Of a DNA stretch of 64,000 bases, positions 29,997 through 40,235 are shown one piece after another. Position 1 is the first letter of the stretch, and each line of letters starts with the position of its first letter. The position numbers and the translations under genes are program-made. The notes beneath the pieces are model-generated. The model was not told where the DNA came from, did no database searches, and saw only the letters and a program-made list of their open reading frames with translations. Where the stretch lies: contig NZ_CP114285.2 in the NCBI RefSeq assembly GCF_027111255.2, forward strand, positions 1,302,001 through 1,366,000, read 5' to 3'. Origin of the DNA: Flavobacterium flavigenum. GTDB lineage: Bacteria > Bacteroidota > Bacteroidia > Flavobacteriales > Flavobacteriaceae.

Positions 29997-30737
29997 TTGA
30001 GATATTTTATTCACTTTGCTTATAACGGAACACATTATCATGGCTGGCAATTTCAGCCGAATGCATCGTCAATTCAGGAGACTTTAAATAAATCACTTTC
30101 TGTTTTGCTGAATTCTACGATAAATGTAATGGGTGCCGGAAGAACAGACACTGGTGTTCATGCTTCTGAAATGTACGGGCATTTTGATTTTGAAAGCCCT
30201 ATTGATGTTCCGGTTTTGGTACATAAACTCAATTCGTTTTTACCAAAGGATATTGCTGTTTTTGACATTATCCATGTTCATGATGACGCACATTGCCGGT
30301 TTGATGCCACTAAAAGAACGTATGAATATCATATCAATACGGTTAAAAATCCGTTTTTGGAAGGTTTGAGCTGGTATATGAATCAAAAATTAGATATTGA
30401 TTTAATGAATGAAGCAGCAAAGATTTTATTGAAACATACCGATTTTCAATGTTTTTCTAAAGTAAATACAGATGTCACTACATTTGATTGCACGATTTTT
30501 GAGGCGTACTGGAAAAAAGAAAACAGCAAACTGATTTTTACTATTTCGGCAAACCGTTTTTTGAGAAATATGGTTCGGGCCATTGTCGGTACTTTGGTAA
30601 ATATTGGTCTGCACAAAATTTCGCTGGAAGATTTTGAAAACATTATTGCCAGTAAAAGCAGAGAAAAAGCGGGATTTTCGGTTCCGGCACATGGTTTATA
30701 TTTAACCGAAATTAAATACGATTACATTATAAAATAG
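29997..30737 (+). CDS. truA: tRNA pseudouridine(38-40) synthase TruA
   Basis: The 246-residue pseudouridine synthase starts with the family motif RYFIHFAYNGTHYHGWQ and contains the catalytic aspartate D51 in GAGRTDTGVHA. The C-terminal RFLRNMVRAIVGTLV motif is also present. It modifies U38-U40 of the anticodon stem of several tRNAs. The start is a TTG; it directly precedes the conserved N-terminus and no ATG is available. The ABC exporter starts 88 bp downstream. Confidence 0.95.
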   Translation: MRYFIHFAYNGTHYHGWQFQPNASSIQETLNKSLSVLLNSTINVMGAGRTDTGVHASEMYGHFDFESPIDVPVLVHKLNSFLPKDIAVFDIIHVHDDAHCRFDATKRTYEYHINTVKNPFLEGLSWYMNQKLDIDLMNEAAKILLKHTDFQCFSKVNTDVTTFDCTIFEAYWKKENSKLIFTISANRFLRNMVRAIVGTLVNIGLHKISLEDFENIIASKSREKAGFSVPAHGLYLTEIKYDYIIK

Positions 30738-30825
30738 CCCTGATTGCAATGGAAATCCTTTTTTGTTTTTTCTTTAAAAACAAAAAAGATTGAAGTGAAA
30801 AGCAGGAAGAAGCTCCTAAAAATAA

Positions 30826-32580
30826 ATGAAAGCAAAAGCATTTGACACCGGATTATTCAAACGAATCCTAAAATATACCAAACCTTATAAATGGCGCTAT
30901 TATGGCGTTATTCTTTTTGCAGTGTCATTATCGATATTTGCTGCACTTCGCCCGTATTTACTGAAACAAACTGTTGACGGCTACATTAAAACACATGATA
31001 AATACGGCTTGTTGATGTACATTATCCTGATGGGAATTGTGTTGCTTATGGAAGTATTCTCTCAGTTTTATTTTGTTTTTTGGGCAAACTGGCTGGGTCA
31101 GGATATTGTGAAAGATATTCGGAATAAGCTTTTCAGGCACATTTTAAGTTTCAGAATGAAGTATTTTGATTTGGTTCCGGTTGGCCAGCTGGTGACCCGG
31201 TCTGTTTCGGATATTGAATCGATTGCGCGTATTTTCAGTCAGGGGTTGTTTATGATCATAAGTGACTTGATGAAAATGCTGGTGGTTTTGATTTTTATGT
31301 TTTATATGAACTGGAAACTAACCTGGATTGTGGTAGTTGCGATGCCGGTTCTGGTTTACATTACGAGGATTTTCCAACGTAAAATGCAGGTTGCTTTTGA
31401 GGAAGTCCGTACACAGATTGCCAATATGAATTCCTTTGTTCAGGAACGTGTAACGGGAATGAAAATCGTGCAGCTTTTTAACCGTGAGAAAATCGAAGCA
31501 GAAAACTTTAAAAATATTAACGACAAACATCGTGTCGCTTGGATTAAAACGATTTTATACAACTCGATCTTTTTTCCGATTGCCGATATTATTTCGTCTA
31601 TCACTTTAGGACTGGTTGTTGTTTTTGGCGGATTTAAAATTCTGAACGGAGATAACTTTACAACTTTCGGGGATTTATTTTCGTATACTATGTTTATTGG
31701 AATGCTGTTTAATCCGCTTCGTCAGATTGCCGATAAGTTTAATGAGATGCAATTAGGAATGATTTCTGCCAATCGTGTTTTTGATATTATTGACACCCAG
31801 GATCACATTCAGGACACGGGAACCCTTGAGGCACCCGTTTTTCAGGGAAGCATAGAATTTAAGGACGTTCGTTTTAGTTATATTCCGGAAGAAGAAGTTA
31901 TAAAAGGCATAAATCTGTCTGTCGCTTCTGGTCAGACGATTGCAATTGTTGGATCAACAGGAGCCGGAAAATCGACCATTATTAATTTACTGAACCGTTT
32001 TTACGAAATCAACAGCGGAAGTATTTTTATAGACGGACACAATATAGAAAATTATACCCTGGCTTCGTTGCGAAAACAAATTGCGGTGGTTCTACAGGAT
32101 GTGTTTTTGTTTGCCGATACTATTTATAATAATATCACACTTCATAATCCTGAAATAAAACGCGAACAGGTTATTGAGGCTGCCAAAAAAATTGGCGTGC
32201 ACGATTTTATCATGAACCTGCCAGATAATTATGATTTTGATGTTAAGGAGCGTGGTGTTATGCTTTCTTCTGGTCAGCGGCAATTGATTGCTTTTTTACG
32301 TTCGTATGTGAGTAATCCTAGTATTTTGATTTTGGATGAAGCAACTTCTTCTATCGATACTTATTCAGAAGAATTGATTCAGCGTGCTACAGAAACCATC
32401 ACCAAAGGCAGAACATCAATTGTTATTGCCCACCGTCTGGCAACTATTGTTAATGCTGATAAAATTGTGGTGATGGACAAAGGTTTGATTGTAGAACAAG
32501 GAAACCATCATGAATTACTCAATAAAACCGATGGTTATTACAAAAACCTGTACGACTCGCAATTTTCGGTTGCTAATTAA
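30826..32580 (+). CDS. ABC exporter, fused permease and ATPase (MsbA-like)
   Basis: The 584-residue half-transporter has a six-helix type I export domain (about 20-320) followed by an ATP-binding domain. Walker A is GSTGAGKST, the signature is LSSGQRQ and Walker B is ILILDEATS, with the H-loop in AHRLATI. It would work as a homodimer in the inner membrane exporting a lipid or drug. The sequence does not settle between a lipid flippase and a multidrug exporter. The kinase gene downstream begins 26 bp after its stop. Confidence 0.92.
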   Translation: MKAKAFDTGLFKRILKYTKPYKWRYYGVILFAVSLSIFAALRPYLLKQTVDGYIKTHDKYGLLMYIILMGIVLLMEVFSQFYFVFWANWLGQDIVKDIRNKLFRHILSFRMKYFDLVPVGQLVTRSVSDIESIARIFSQGLFMIISDLMKMLVVLIFMFYMNWKLTWIVVVAMPVLVYITRIFQRKMQVAFEEVRTQIANMNSFVQERVTGMKIVQLFNREKIEAENFKNINDKHRVAWIKTILYNSIFFPIADIISSITLGLVVVFGGFKILNGDNFTTFGDLFSYTMFIGMLFNPLRQIADKFNEMQLGMISANRVFDIIDTQDHIQDTGTLEAPVFQGSIEFKDVRFSYIPEEEVIKGINLSVASGQTIAIVGSTGAGKSTIINLLNRFYEINSGSIFIDGHNIENYTLASLRKQIAVVLQDVFLFADTIYNNITLHNPEIKREQVIEAAKKIGVHDFIMNLPDNYDFDVKERGVMLSSGQRQLIAFLRSYVSNPSILILDEATSSIDTYSEELIQRATETITKGRTSIVIAHRLATIVNADKIVVMDKGLIVEQGNHHELLNKTDGYYKNLYDSQFSVAN

Positions 32581-32606
32581 AACACTCCTATTTATATATA
32601 CTTCTT

Positions 32607-34187
32607 TTGAAATTTAGATTAAAAAAAATAACTTCCAGGCGGGCATTTTTTATATATGTTGCCTTCATAATTTTAGTTACCGTTTCTTCTGTTTACATTT
32701 TTAGTAATTTAATTACTGATCTTACTGAAAAAGAAAAAGAGATTCTGGCAGAGCAAGACTTTTTCAAAAGACAGGAATTCTTGTCGCAGGAGTTTTCAAA
32801 ACTGCTGGAACAGGAAAACCGAATAAAACATGTTCTAAAAATTAGCAATCCCGATAATTTGTCTACGAATTTAAAGGTTTTGTCTTCGCTACAAACAATG
32901 AATTCTCTGATCGTAAATAACTGGTTTCAGATTAACGATGAAAAAATTCAGTTTGAAACTGATTCTACTGCTAACCAGGCAGAAATTAATGATACTGAAA
33001 ATTTTGTTCTTCAACATAAAAATGCAGACCATGTAAGTACAATTGTTCCGTTTAGAAAGGAATGGATCTGGCGGGTTTACTTTAAACTAATTTCTAAAAA
33101 TCATACTACTGTTCGTTTTGGTTACGACATTAGCCTAAAAAAATTCCGCGATTATTTATCTATTGCTGATAAAACAAGGAATAATTATGCTTTTATTTTT
33201 GATCAAAACGGCAAATGCTTATATCATCCTGATTCCACTTTTATAGGCAAAAATATTTACGAAGTTTCTTCTATCCGGCCTCTTGATACTGTTTACAGCA
33301 AAAACCAGGATTATGTAAAAAAAGTTACCATGTCTGAGTATTTAAAACTAGATGTGATTCGGTTTACAAAGAGGCTAGATGTTAAAGGTTCTCACTGGTT
33401 TATATGTGTCAATTTTCCAAAAATATTTATTAATGAAAACGCTGATCGAATCAGAAAATATTCAACCTGGATTTATTCGATCACAACTGTAATGCTTCTC
33501 TTGATTTTCTATTTATTCTCTTATGCAAACAGACGTGCATACAGAGAAAAAGGAATCGCCATTAAAGAAAAAAACAGACTGCTTGTTGAGAACGAAAAAA
33601 TTGTAAAAGAAAAAGCCCTTATCCAGCTTCAGCAATTAAAGGAGCAGATTAATCCGCATTTTTTATTTAATTCACTCAATTCTCTTTATATGCTGGTTGG
33701 AACCGATGTAAAAACAGCACAGAAATTTACATTGAACTTATCCCGTATTTATCGTTATCTGATCGATCCTCCAAAAAAGAATATAGTTCCGTTGAAGGAC
33801 GAATTGCTATTTATTGAAAAATATATCTTTTTACAGCAAACCCGCTTTAAGGAAGAATTATTTTTTTCTATCAAAATAGAAGACGAAACGGCACTGGAAA
33901 AATTTATTCCGTATCTGGCATTTCAGGTTGTGGTCGAAAATGCTATCAAGCACAATATGGCAACACAGGAAAATCCTTTAACCACTCAAATTATAATCCA
34001 GAAAGATCAGGTAATTATTAGTAACAATCTCCAAAAAAAGACACACAGCGAACCTGGTGCCAATTTTGGCTTAAAATACTTATCGAGTATTTATACTTTT
34101 TATTCCAGAACCAATTTTGAAACTTCAGAAAAAGACGGCAATTTTGTATGCATTCTGCCATTAATATCCATTCACTCCCAAAAATAA
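32607..34187 (+). CDS. LytS-type sensor histidine kinase
   Basis: The 526-residue protein has an N-terminal helix (about 12-34), an extracytoplasmic sensor of about 240 residues, a second membrane helix (about 290-308), a short coiled coil and a His_kinase domain. That domain carries the phospho-acceptor in QINPHFLFNSLN and an ATPase N box VVENAIKHN. Kinases of this class pair with LytTR regulators, and one is encoded at 41,734 beyond the metalloprotease and SusC/D genes. The start is TTG. The C-terminal ATPase is short, as is usual for this family. Confidence 0.9.
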   Translation: MKFRLKKITSRRAFFIYVAFIILVTVSSVYIFSNLITDLTEKEKEILAEQDFFKRQEFLSQEFSKLLEQENRIKHVLKISNPDNLSTNLKVLSSLQTMNSLIVNNWFQINDEKIQFETDSTANQAEINDTENFVLQHKNADHVSTIVPFRKEWIWRVYFKLISKNHTTVRFGYDISLKKFRDYLSIADKTRNNYAFIFDQNGKCLYHPDSTFIGKNIYEVSSIRPLDTVYSKNQDYVKKVTMSEYLKLDVIRFTKRLDVKGSHWFICVNFPKIFINENADRIRKYSTWIYSITTVMLLLIFYLFSYANRRAYREKGIAIKEKNRLLVENEKIVKEKALIQLQQLKEQINPHFLFNSLNSLYMLVGTDVKTAQKFTLNLSRIYRYLIDPPKKNIVPLKDELLFIEKYIFLQQTRFKEELFFSIKIEDETALEKFIPYLAFQVVVENAIKHNMATQENPLTTQIIIQKDQVIISNNLQKKTHSEPGANFGLKYLSSIYTFYSRTNFETSEKDGNFVCILPLISIHSQK

Positions 34188-34266
34188 GCCACTCACTCCC
34201 TTTCCTTTTTTATTTGAGCACGAAAGAAATATTTTCGCGCTAAAATTAACCTAAAATTAACAACAA

Positions 34267-36864
34267 ATGAAGGAAAAGGCATTCCTGCATCATATAAGAT
34301 TATTCTGTTTATTAATTTTATTATTGTTCATTCCTGTGACGGTTGTTTCACAAAAGAAAAAGAAAAAAGACGCAGAAACGGAACTCATAAAAAAAGATTC
34401 TGCTGACTCCAAAAAAGGAAAAAAATACACTGACCTTATAAAAAAAGGTACAATTAAAAAAGGACTATTCAATATCATTCAGGTTAAAACCGATGTCTAT
34501 TTTGAAATTCAGGATAGTTTATTTAAAAGAGAATTTCTGGTTGTAAACAAATTATCTCAGGTTCCTTTTCAAATCAACGAATCAGGATTAAACAAAGGAA
34601 TGAATTACGAAAACAAAGTCATTTCCTTTTATAAAGATACTATTGCAAAAAAAGTTTGGGTTAAATCGTATATCCCTAAAGTTTCTTCTCCTAAAGAAGA
34701 TGCCATCACAGCATCTGTAATTGATAATTTCTCTGAATCTATAATTGAAGTTTTTGACATTGAAACCAAAAACAACGATTCGAGTGCAGTCATTATTAAA
34801 GTAAACAAGGTTTTTGACGGAAAACAAAAAAGTTTCAATGATGTTTTTACCAACATTGGCCTTGGCGGTTCTGCAAAATCTGAGTTATCCTATATCGAAG
34901 GATTAAAATCTTTCCCTAAAAACATTGTTGTAAAATCACAGCTTTCAACTACATTCAGCGACATCGGCGGACCATCATTACCGCTTACCCTGGGTGTTAC
35001 TAGTAATATTATTTTATTGGATAAAACTCCAATGAAACCCCGTTTTTCTGATAAAAGAATAGGTTATTTTACTGAAAAGCATTGGTATTTTTCCGATGCA
35101 CAGCAGGCAATGCTTGAAAAAGAATTGATTACACGCTGGCGTTTAGAACCTAAAAAAGAAGATGAAGAACGTTATTTGAAAGGTGAATTAGTAGAGCCGA
35201 AAAAACCAATCGTTTACTATATCGATCCGTCTACTCCAAAACAATGGAGACAATACATTATTGATGGAGTTCACGATTGGCAGGCCGCTTTTGAAAGAGC
35301 TGGTTTTAAAAATGCTATCACAGCAAAAGAACCTACTGAGCAAGATTTAGATTTTGACGTTGATGATGTACGTTATTCGGTTATTACGTATGCTGCATCT
35401 CCAAAAGCGAATGCCATGGGCCCATCAGTGGTTGACCCAAGAAGCGGTGAAATTATCGAGGCCGATATTATATGGTGGCACAATGTTATGACTTCGCTTC
35501 ATAGCTGGATGCGTATTCAGACTGGGGCAATCGACCCGAAAGCAAGAGGAAACAAATTTAGTGATGAGCACATGGGAGAAGCAATTCGTTTTGTATCGTC
35601 TCACGAGGTAGGGCACACATTTGGTTTAAAACACAATATGGGTGCTTCTTTCGCTTATGATGTTGAATCTTTACGCTCTAAAGAATTTACTGCAAAAATG
35701 GGCGGTACTGCTCCTTCTATCATGGACTATGCCCGATACAATTATGTAGCTCAACCGGAAGATAACGTAACTGTAATTACCCCAAAAATTGGTGAGTATG
35801 ACAAATATGCAATCGAATGGGGTTACAGATGGTACAGTCCAAACGAAAATGAAACGGCAAGACTAAACGAAGCTATTACAAAACATCAAAACGACCCGAT
35901 TTATTTTTACGGTGAACAACAAGGCGCTACAATTGATCCTCGTTCACAGTCTGAAGATTTAGGAAACGATGCTGTAAAAGCAAGCGAATACGGTTTGAAA
36001 AACTTAAAACGTGTTGTAGATAATATCTTAAAATGGACATACGATAAAGATCAGTCTTACTACGAAACCGGTAAACTGTATATTGAAGCTATCGGACAAT
36101 GGCAAACGTACAATGGTCATGTATTGACCAATATTGGCGGTGTTTACTTAAACACAACTGTTCATGGCGATAACAAACAAAGCTATGTCCCGGTTCCTGC
36201 AGCCATGCAGAAAAGAGCAGCAGATTATTTAGCTAAAAATGTACTTACGATTCCGCAGTGGTTGTTTTTCAATGACATTACAGACAAAACAAATCCGCTG
36301 AAAGATTCCCCTTTTGGACCTTATGAGTACACGCCATACACACTGTCAAGAGGATTGCAATATGATGTTATGTATAGTTTATTCAGTGATGATCGTTTGC
36401 TTCGAATGACAGAAAATGAATTATATCAGCGAAATAAAACCGATGAGAAAGTTTTTACCGTAAATGAGTTGTTTAAAAAAATGCACCAGAATGTATTTGC
36501 AGGAACTATCCAAAACAAATCACTTACTATTCTGGAGCGTATGACACAGAAGAATTATATAGATGTATTAATTGTTTCGACAAACAAAATATTTGAAAAA
36601 ACCGATGTGAAGAAAGCAATTAAAATACAAGAAACATTGCAAATGCCTCATTTATGTTCTTTAGACGATGCACATATGGCGAGAAACATTAATAATTCTT
36701 TCTTAAAAAGAGTTACAGAAGTAAGTTCAGATAAAAAAGGAGAATTAACAAAAGTACTTCAGTTAGTAAAACTGAAAAAAAGTACCGGAGACCAATCGAC
36801 CCAAAACCACTACCGCGATTTGATACAACGAATCGAAAGAGCCCTGAATAATACAACCTTTTAA
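34267..36864 (+). CDS. Secreted zinc-dependent metalloprotease (DUF5117/DUF5118 type)
   Basis: The 865-residue exported protein has a signal peptide (about 1-28), a Lys-rich linker, the DUF5118 and DUF5117 regions, and a metzincin-like catalytic motif HEVGHTFGLKHN with H446, E447, H450 and H456. After this comes a Met-turn-like SIMDYARYN. This layout is common in Bacteroidota proteases found near SusC/SusD genes, and the SusC gene begins only 21 bp downstream. A role in degrading peptides for SusCD uptake is inferred from that context. Confidence 0.9.
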   Translation: MKEKAFLHHIRLFCLLILLLFIPVTVVSQKKKKKDAETELIKKDSADSKKGKKYTDLIKKGTIKKGLFNIIQVKTDVYFEIQDSLFKREFLVVNKLSQVPFQINESGLNKGMNYENKVISFYKDTIAKKVWVKSYIPKVSSPKEDAITASVIDNFSESIIEVFDIETKNNDSSAVIIKVNKVFDGKQKSFNDVFTNIGLGGSAKSELSYIEGLKSFPKNIVVKSQLSTTFSDIGGPSLPLTLGVTSNIILLDKTPMKPRFSDKRIGYFTEKHWYFSDAQQAMLEKELITRWRLEPKKEDEERYLKGELVEPKKPIVYYIDPSTPKQWRQYIIDGVHDWQAAFERAGFKNAITAKEPTEQDLDFDVDDVRYSVITYAASPKANAMGPSVVDPRSGEIIEADIIWWHNVMTSLHSWMRIQTGAIDPKARGNKFSDEHMGEAIRFVSSHEVGHTFGLKHNMGASFAYDVESLRSKEFTAKMGGTAPSIMDYARYNYVAQPEDNVTVITPKIGEYDKYAIEWGYRWYSPNENETARLNEAITKHQNDPIYFYGEQQGATIDPRSQSEDLGNDAVKASEYGLKNLKRVVDNILKWTYDKDQSYYETGKLYIEAIGQWQTYNGHVLTNIGGVYLNTTVHGDNKQSYVPVPAAMQKRAADYLAKNVLTIPQWLFFNDITDKTNPLKDSPFGPYEYTPYTLSRGLQYDVMYSLFSDDRLLRMTENELYQRNKTDEKVFTVNELFKKMHQNVFAGTIQNKSLTILERMTQKNYIDVLIVSTNKIFEKTDVKKAIKIQETLQMPHLCSLDDAHMARNINNSFLKRVTEVSSDKKGELTKVLQLVKLKKSTGDQSTQNHYRDLIQRIERALNNTTF

Positions 36865-36885
36865 TACAAACCCAATTCCAAAAAC

Positions 36886-39800
36886 ATGAAAAAAATTTTA
36901 CATGCCTTACTGCTGTTCCTGGCCATCGCAGGATACTCGCAGGAAACCCGAACAATTACGGGAATAATACAGGACGAAAGTGATAAATCCCCTATTCCGG
37001 GAGCATCAATTTTTGTCGAAAACAATTCGATTTCCAATAAAACTTCAATGGCGGGAATTATCGAGAGTTCAACTATCGGAACTACTACCGATTTTGATGG
37101 TAAATTTCAATTAAAAATAGCCAAAAATGTAACTTCCCTGAGAGTTACTTTTATGGGATATGTTTCTTATACCTTAGAGCTTTCTGCACAGAGAGATTAT
37201 ACTATTAACCTGAAATCTGAAACTGCAAAACTTCAGGAGGTTGTAGTAACAGGTTACCAAAAAATTGAGAAAAGAAAACTTACTGCTGCGGTTACCAAAA
37301 TCGACATGGCTGCAATTCAGCAAACAGGGGTTTCCAGTATTGACCAGTTATTAGTGGGACAAATTGCCGGAGTTGCTGTAAGTACACCATCAGGAGCTCC
37401 TGGAGCACCAGCAAAAATCAGAATCAGGGGTACTGCTTCTCTTAACGGCACACAAGATCCGTTATGGGTACTTGATGGTTTGCCTTTAGAAGGAAATGAA
37501 GTTCCTAAAAACTTTGATAAAGATAATATAGACGTATTAAGCAACTATTCTATTTCTGGCTTAAATCCCGATGATATTAAAGATATTACGATTTTAAAAG
37601 ATGCTGCTGCAACTGCTATTTACGGAGCACGTGCTGCAAATGGAGTAATCGTTGTGACCACTAAAAAAGGTAGAGCAGGTAAAATGGTAGTAAGTTTTAA
37701 TACCAATACCTTTATCACACAAAGACCTGATTTCTCTAAATTAAATTTGATGAATTCTTCTGAAAAAATTGATTTGGAACTTGACATGGCAAGCCGTGCG
37801 GATTTAACATACAGGGATACCGGTGGAGATATTTCCCGCATCTTAAACGGATCTAACGAATTAGCTGCCTTCAGATCTGGAGGATTCTCTTCTTTAAGCC
37901 CGGCAACTCAGCAATCTATAAATGATTTAAGAAATAACAATACAAACTGGGGTAACCTATTATATCAAACCGCAGTGAATACACAGCATGGTTTAAGTTT
38001 ATCCGGAGGTGGGGAAAAATCAGACTACTATTTTTCTGTAGGATACTATGATGAAAAAGGAACTACAGTTGGAACTGGTTTCAAGCGTTACAACCTAACC
38101 TTAAAAAACAACTTTGAATTAACAGACAAATTTAAAGTTGGTGTTGGGATTTTTGGCTCAGAAAACAAAACAACATCCTATTTAACAGATACAGATTTAT
38201 TTACAAACCCTGCCAATTACTCAAGAAACGTAAACCCATATTTAACTCCATATAATGCTGATGGCAGTTATAAATATGATCAGGATATTGCGGGATACTC
38301 TGACCGTTATGTTCCTTTTAACATTCTGGAAGAAAGACAAAACACGTCTTATGATTTAAAATCAAGAGCTGTAAAAGCTTTATTTGATGCAGAATATAAA
38401 ATAACAGACGCTCTAAAAGTTACTTCACAGTTAGGTTTACAATTAGACAATTCTTCAAGCGAAAAATTTGCTGATAAAGACACGTATTACACCAGAAAAC
38501 AAAAGGAAGGATCTCGTTACTTTAATAACGGAACCTACAAATATTTCCTTCCTGAAGGCGGTATTATTCAAAATTCCAACACAGACTTCTTCCAGTATAA
38601 CCTGAAAACAATGGTTAACTACAAGAAAACTTTAGCAGAGAAACATGAAATTGAAGCAATGGTGGGTAATGAATTAAGAAGAAGCTACACAACATTTGTA
38701 GCAACTAAAGGTTTTGGTTTTGATAAAAATAATTTGACTACGCAGCAAATTGTATTCCCTAATACAGATTTTTCTAACTATGAAATTTATAAAACCTATG
38801 TAAAAAATGAAAATGAGAATGCATTTGCTTCATTTTTTGCAACAGCGGCTTATACTTATAACAGAAAGTACAGTATATTTGGTAGTGTGAGATATGATGG
38901 TTCTGATTTATTTGGTGTAGATCCAAAATATAAATATTTACCACTTTGGTCAACATCTGCTTCATGGACAGTTTCTGAAGAAGATTTCTTAAAAGAAAAT
39001 TTAACCCTTTCAAACCTTAGACTTCGTGCTTCTTATGGTTTACAAGGTAACATTGACAAGGGCACTTCTCCTTATGTAATGGGTAGAAATAATAGTGCAG
39101 TAATTCTACCGGGACAAACAGAGCCTGTAATTGTGATAGACAGTCCGCCTAATGACAAATTACGCTGGGAAAAAACTGAAAACGTTAACCTTGGTGCTGA
39201 CATAGGCCTTTTCAATAATCGTATCAGCATTGTAACTGATTTATACGGAAGAAAAAGTTCTGACTTAATAGGATTAAGAGCACTTCCTTTAGAAAATGGT
39301 TTTGAATATAGCAACTTAAACTGGGCACAAGTAAGTAATAAAGGTTACGAGATTACTTTGTCGACTAAAAACATTGATCGTCCAAACTTTAAATGGAATA
39401 CAAGCATTAACTTTTCTCACAACAAAAGTAATGTTGACCGTATAGAAGTTCGTGACACCGATTACCTGCCAAGCAGAGAAGGTCTTCCGGTAAATGCGGT
39501 ATTCGGATTTAAAACAAACGGTATTGACGAGAATGGATATCCTTTATTCGTAAACAAAAATGGAGAAACAGTAAATACACAGACATTTTTTGGATTATTC
39601 GATCCTTTTGCTGACTTTTTCCCGGGAGAACTTACGCAATCAAGATTAACGGCCAGCGAATTTAGAGATTTGTTTACTTATCTAGGAGACAGAGATCCAA
39701 AATTTACAGGTGGTATTACTAACACATTTAAAGTAAGCAATTTTGACTTGACCATAGCTGCTTCTTTCAACATTAAGCAGACTGTTACAAAAACACCTCC

Positions 39801-40224
39801 ATACAACGGAACACTCGTAGACAGAGGACAAAATTACAGCAGAGATATCTTAGACGCATGGTCTCCAACCAATACATCATCTAATTTACCTGGAATTACA
39901 AGTAAAGATTCCGGAACTGGTGATTCTTACATGGCCTATTTGTGGTATTCAGGACAAAATCAAATAACAACTTACAATTATTTAGATACATGGACAAGTG
40001 AAATGAGTTATATGAGATTGAGTAGTATGCGTTTAGGATATACTTTCCCTAAAACAATTACAGATTATCTTAATATTCAAAGCATCAGATTTAATGTTGA
40101 GGCAAGAAACTTATTCGTAATTAGTTCTGACTATAAAGGTTATTTTGACCCGGAAACTTTCGGAAACATCTATGCTCAACCAGTTCCTAAGTCATTTACT
40201 TTAGGATGTAATGTAACTTTCTAA
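36886..40224 (+). CDS. SusC/RagA family TonB-dependent outer-membrane transporter
   Basis: The 1112-residue protein has a signal peptide (about 1-19), an N-terminal carboxypeptidase-like regulatory domain (about 22-110), a plug (about 115-240) and a 22-strand barrel to the C-terminal TLGCNVTF. The plug carries QEVVVTGYQ, the usual SusC TonB-box region, followed by SIDQLLVGQIAGV and ARAANGVIVVTTKKG. It imports large nutrients using TonB energy with its SusD partner immediately downstream. The regulatory domain has an extra segment at about residues 38-68 (NNSISNKTSMAGIIESS) between the usual PGASIFV and DFDGKF motifs. Confidence 0.95.
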   Translation: MKKILHALLLFLAIAGYSQETRTITGIIQDESDKSPIPGASIFVENNSISNKTSMAGIIESSTIGTTTDFDGKFQLKIAKNVTSLRVTFMGYVSYTLELSAQRDYTINLKSETAKLQEVVVTGYQKIEKRKLTAAVTKIDMAAIQQTGVSSIDQLLVGQIAGVAVSTPSGAPGAPAKIRIRGTASLNGTQDPLWVLDGLPLEGNEVPKNFDKDNIDVLSNYSISGLNPDDIKDITILKDAAATAIYGARAANGVIVVTTKKGRAGKMVVSFNTNTFITQRPDFSKLNLMNSSEKIDLELDMASRADLTYRDTGGDISRILNGSNELAAFRSGGFSSLSPATQQSINDLRNNNTNWGNLLYQTAVNTQHGLSLSGGGEKSDYYFSVGYYDEKGTTVGTGFKRYNLTLKNNFELTDKFKVGVGIFGSENKTTSYLTDTDLFTNPANYSRNVNPYLTPYNADGSYKYDQDIAGYSDRYVPFNILEERQNTSYDLKSRAVKALFDAEYKITDALKVTSQLGLQLDNSSSEKFADKDTYYTRKQKEGSRYFNNGTYKYFLPEGGIIQNSNTDFFQYNLKTMVNYKKTLAEKHEIEAMVGNELRRSYTTFVATKGFGFDKNNLTTQQIVFPNTDFSNYEIYKTYVKNENENAFASFFATAAYTYNRKYSIFGSVRYDGSDLFGVDPKYKYLPLWSTSASWTVSEEDFLKENLTLSNLRLRASYGLQGNIDKGTSPYVMGRNNSAVILPGQTEPVIVIDSPPNDKLRWEKTENVNLGADIGLFNNRISIVTDLYGRKSSDLIGLRALPLENGFEYSNLNWAQVSNKGYEITLSTKNIDRPNFKWNTSINFSHNKSNVDRIEVRDTDYLPSREGLPVNAVFGFKTNGIDENGYPLFVNKNGETVNTQTFFGLFDPFADFFPGELTQSRLTASEFRDLFTYLGDRDPKFTGGITNTFKVSNFDLTIAASFNIKQTVTKTPPYNGTLVDRGQNYSRDILDAWSPTNTSSNLPGITSKDSGTGDSYMAYLWYSGQNQITTYNYLDTWTSEMSYMRLSSMRLGYTFPKTITDYLNIQSIRFNVEARNLFVISSDYKGYFDPETFGNIYAQPVPKSFTLGCNVTF

Positions 40225-40235
40225 TAAAATTAAAG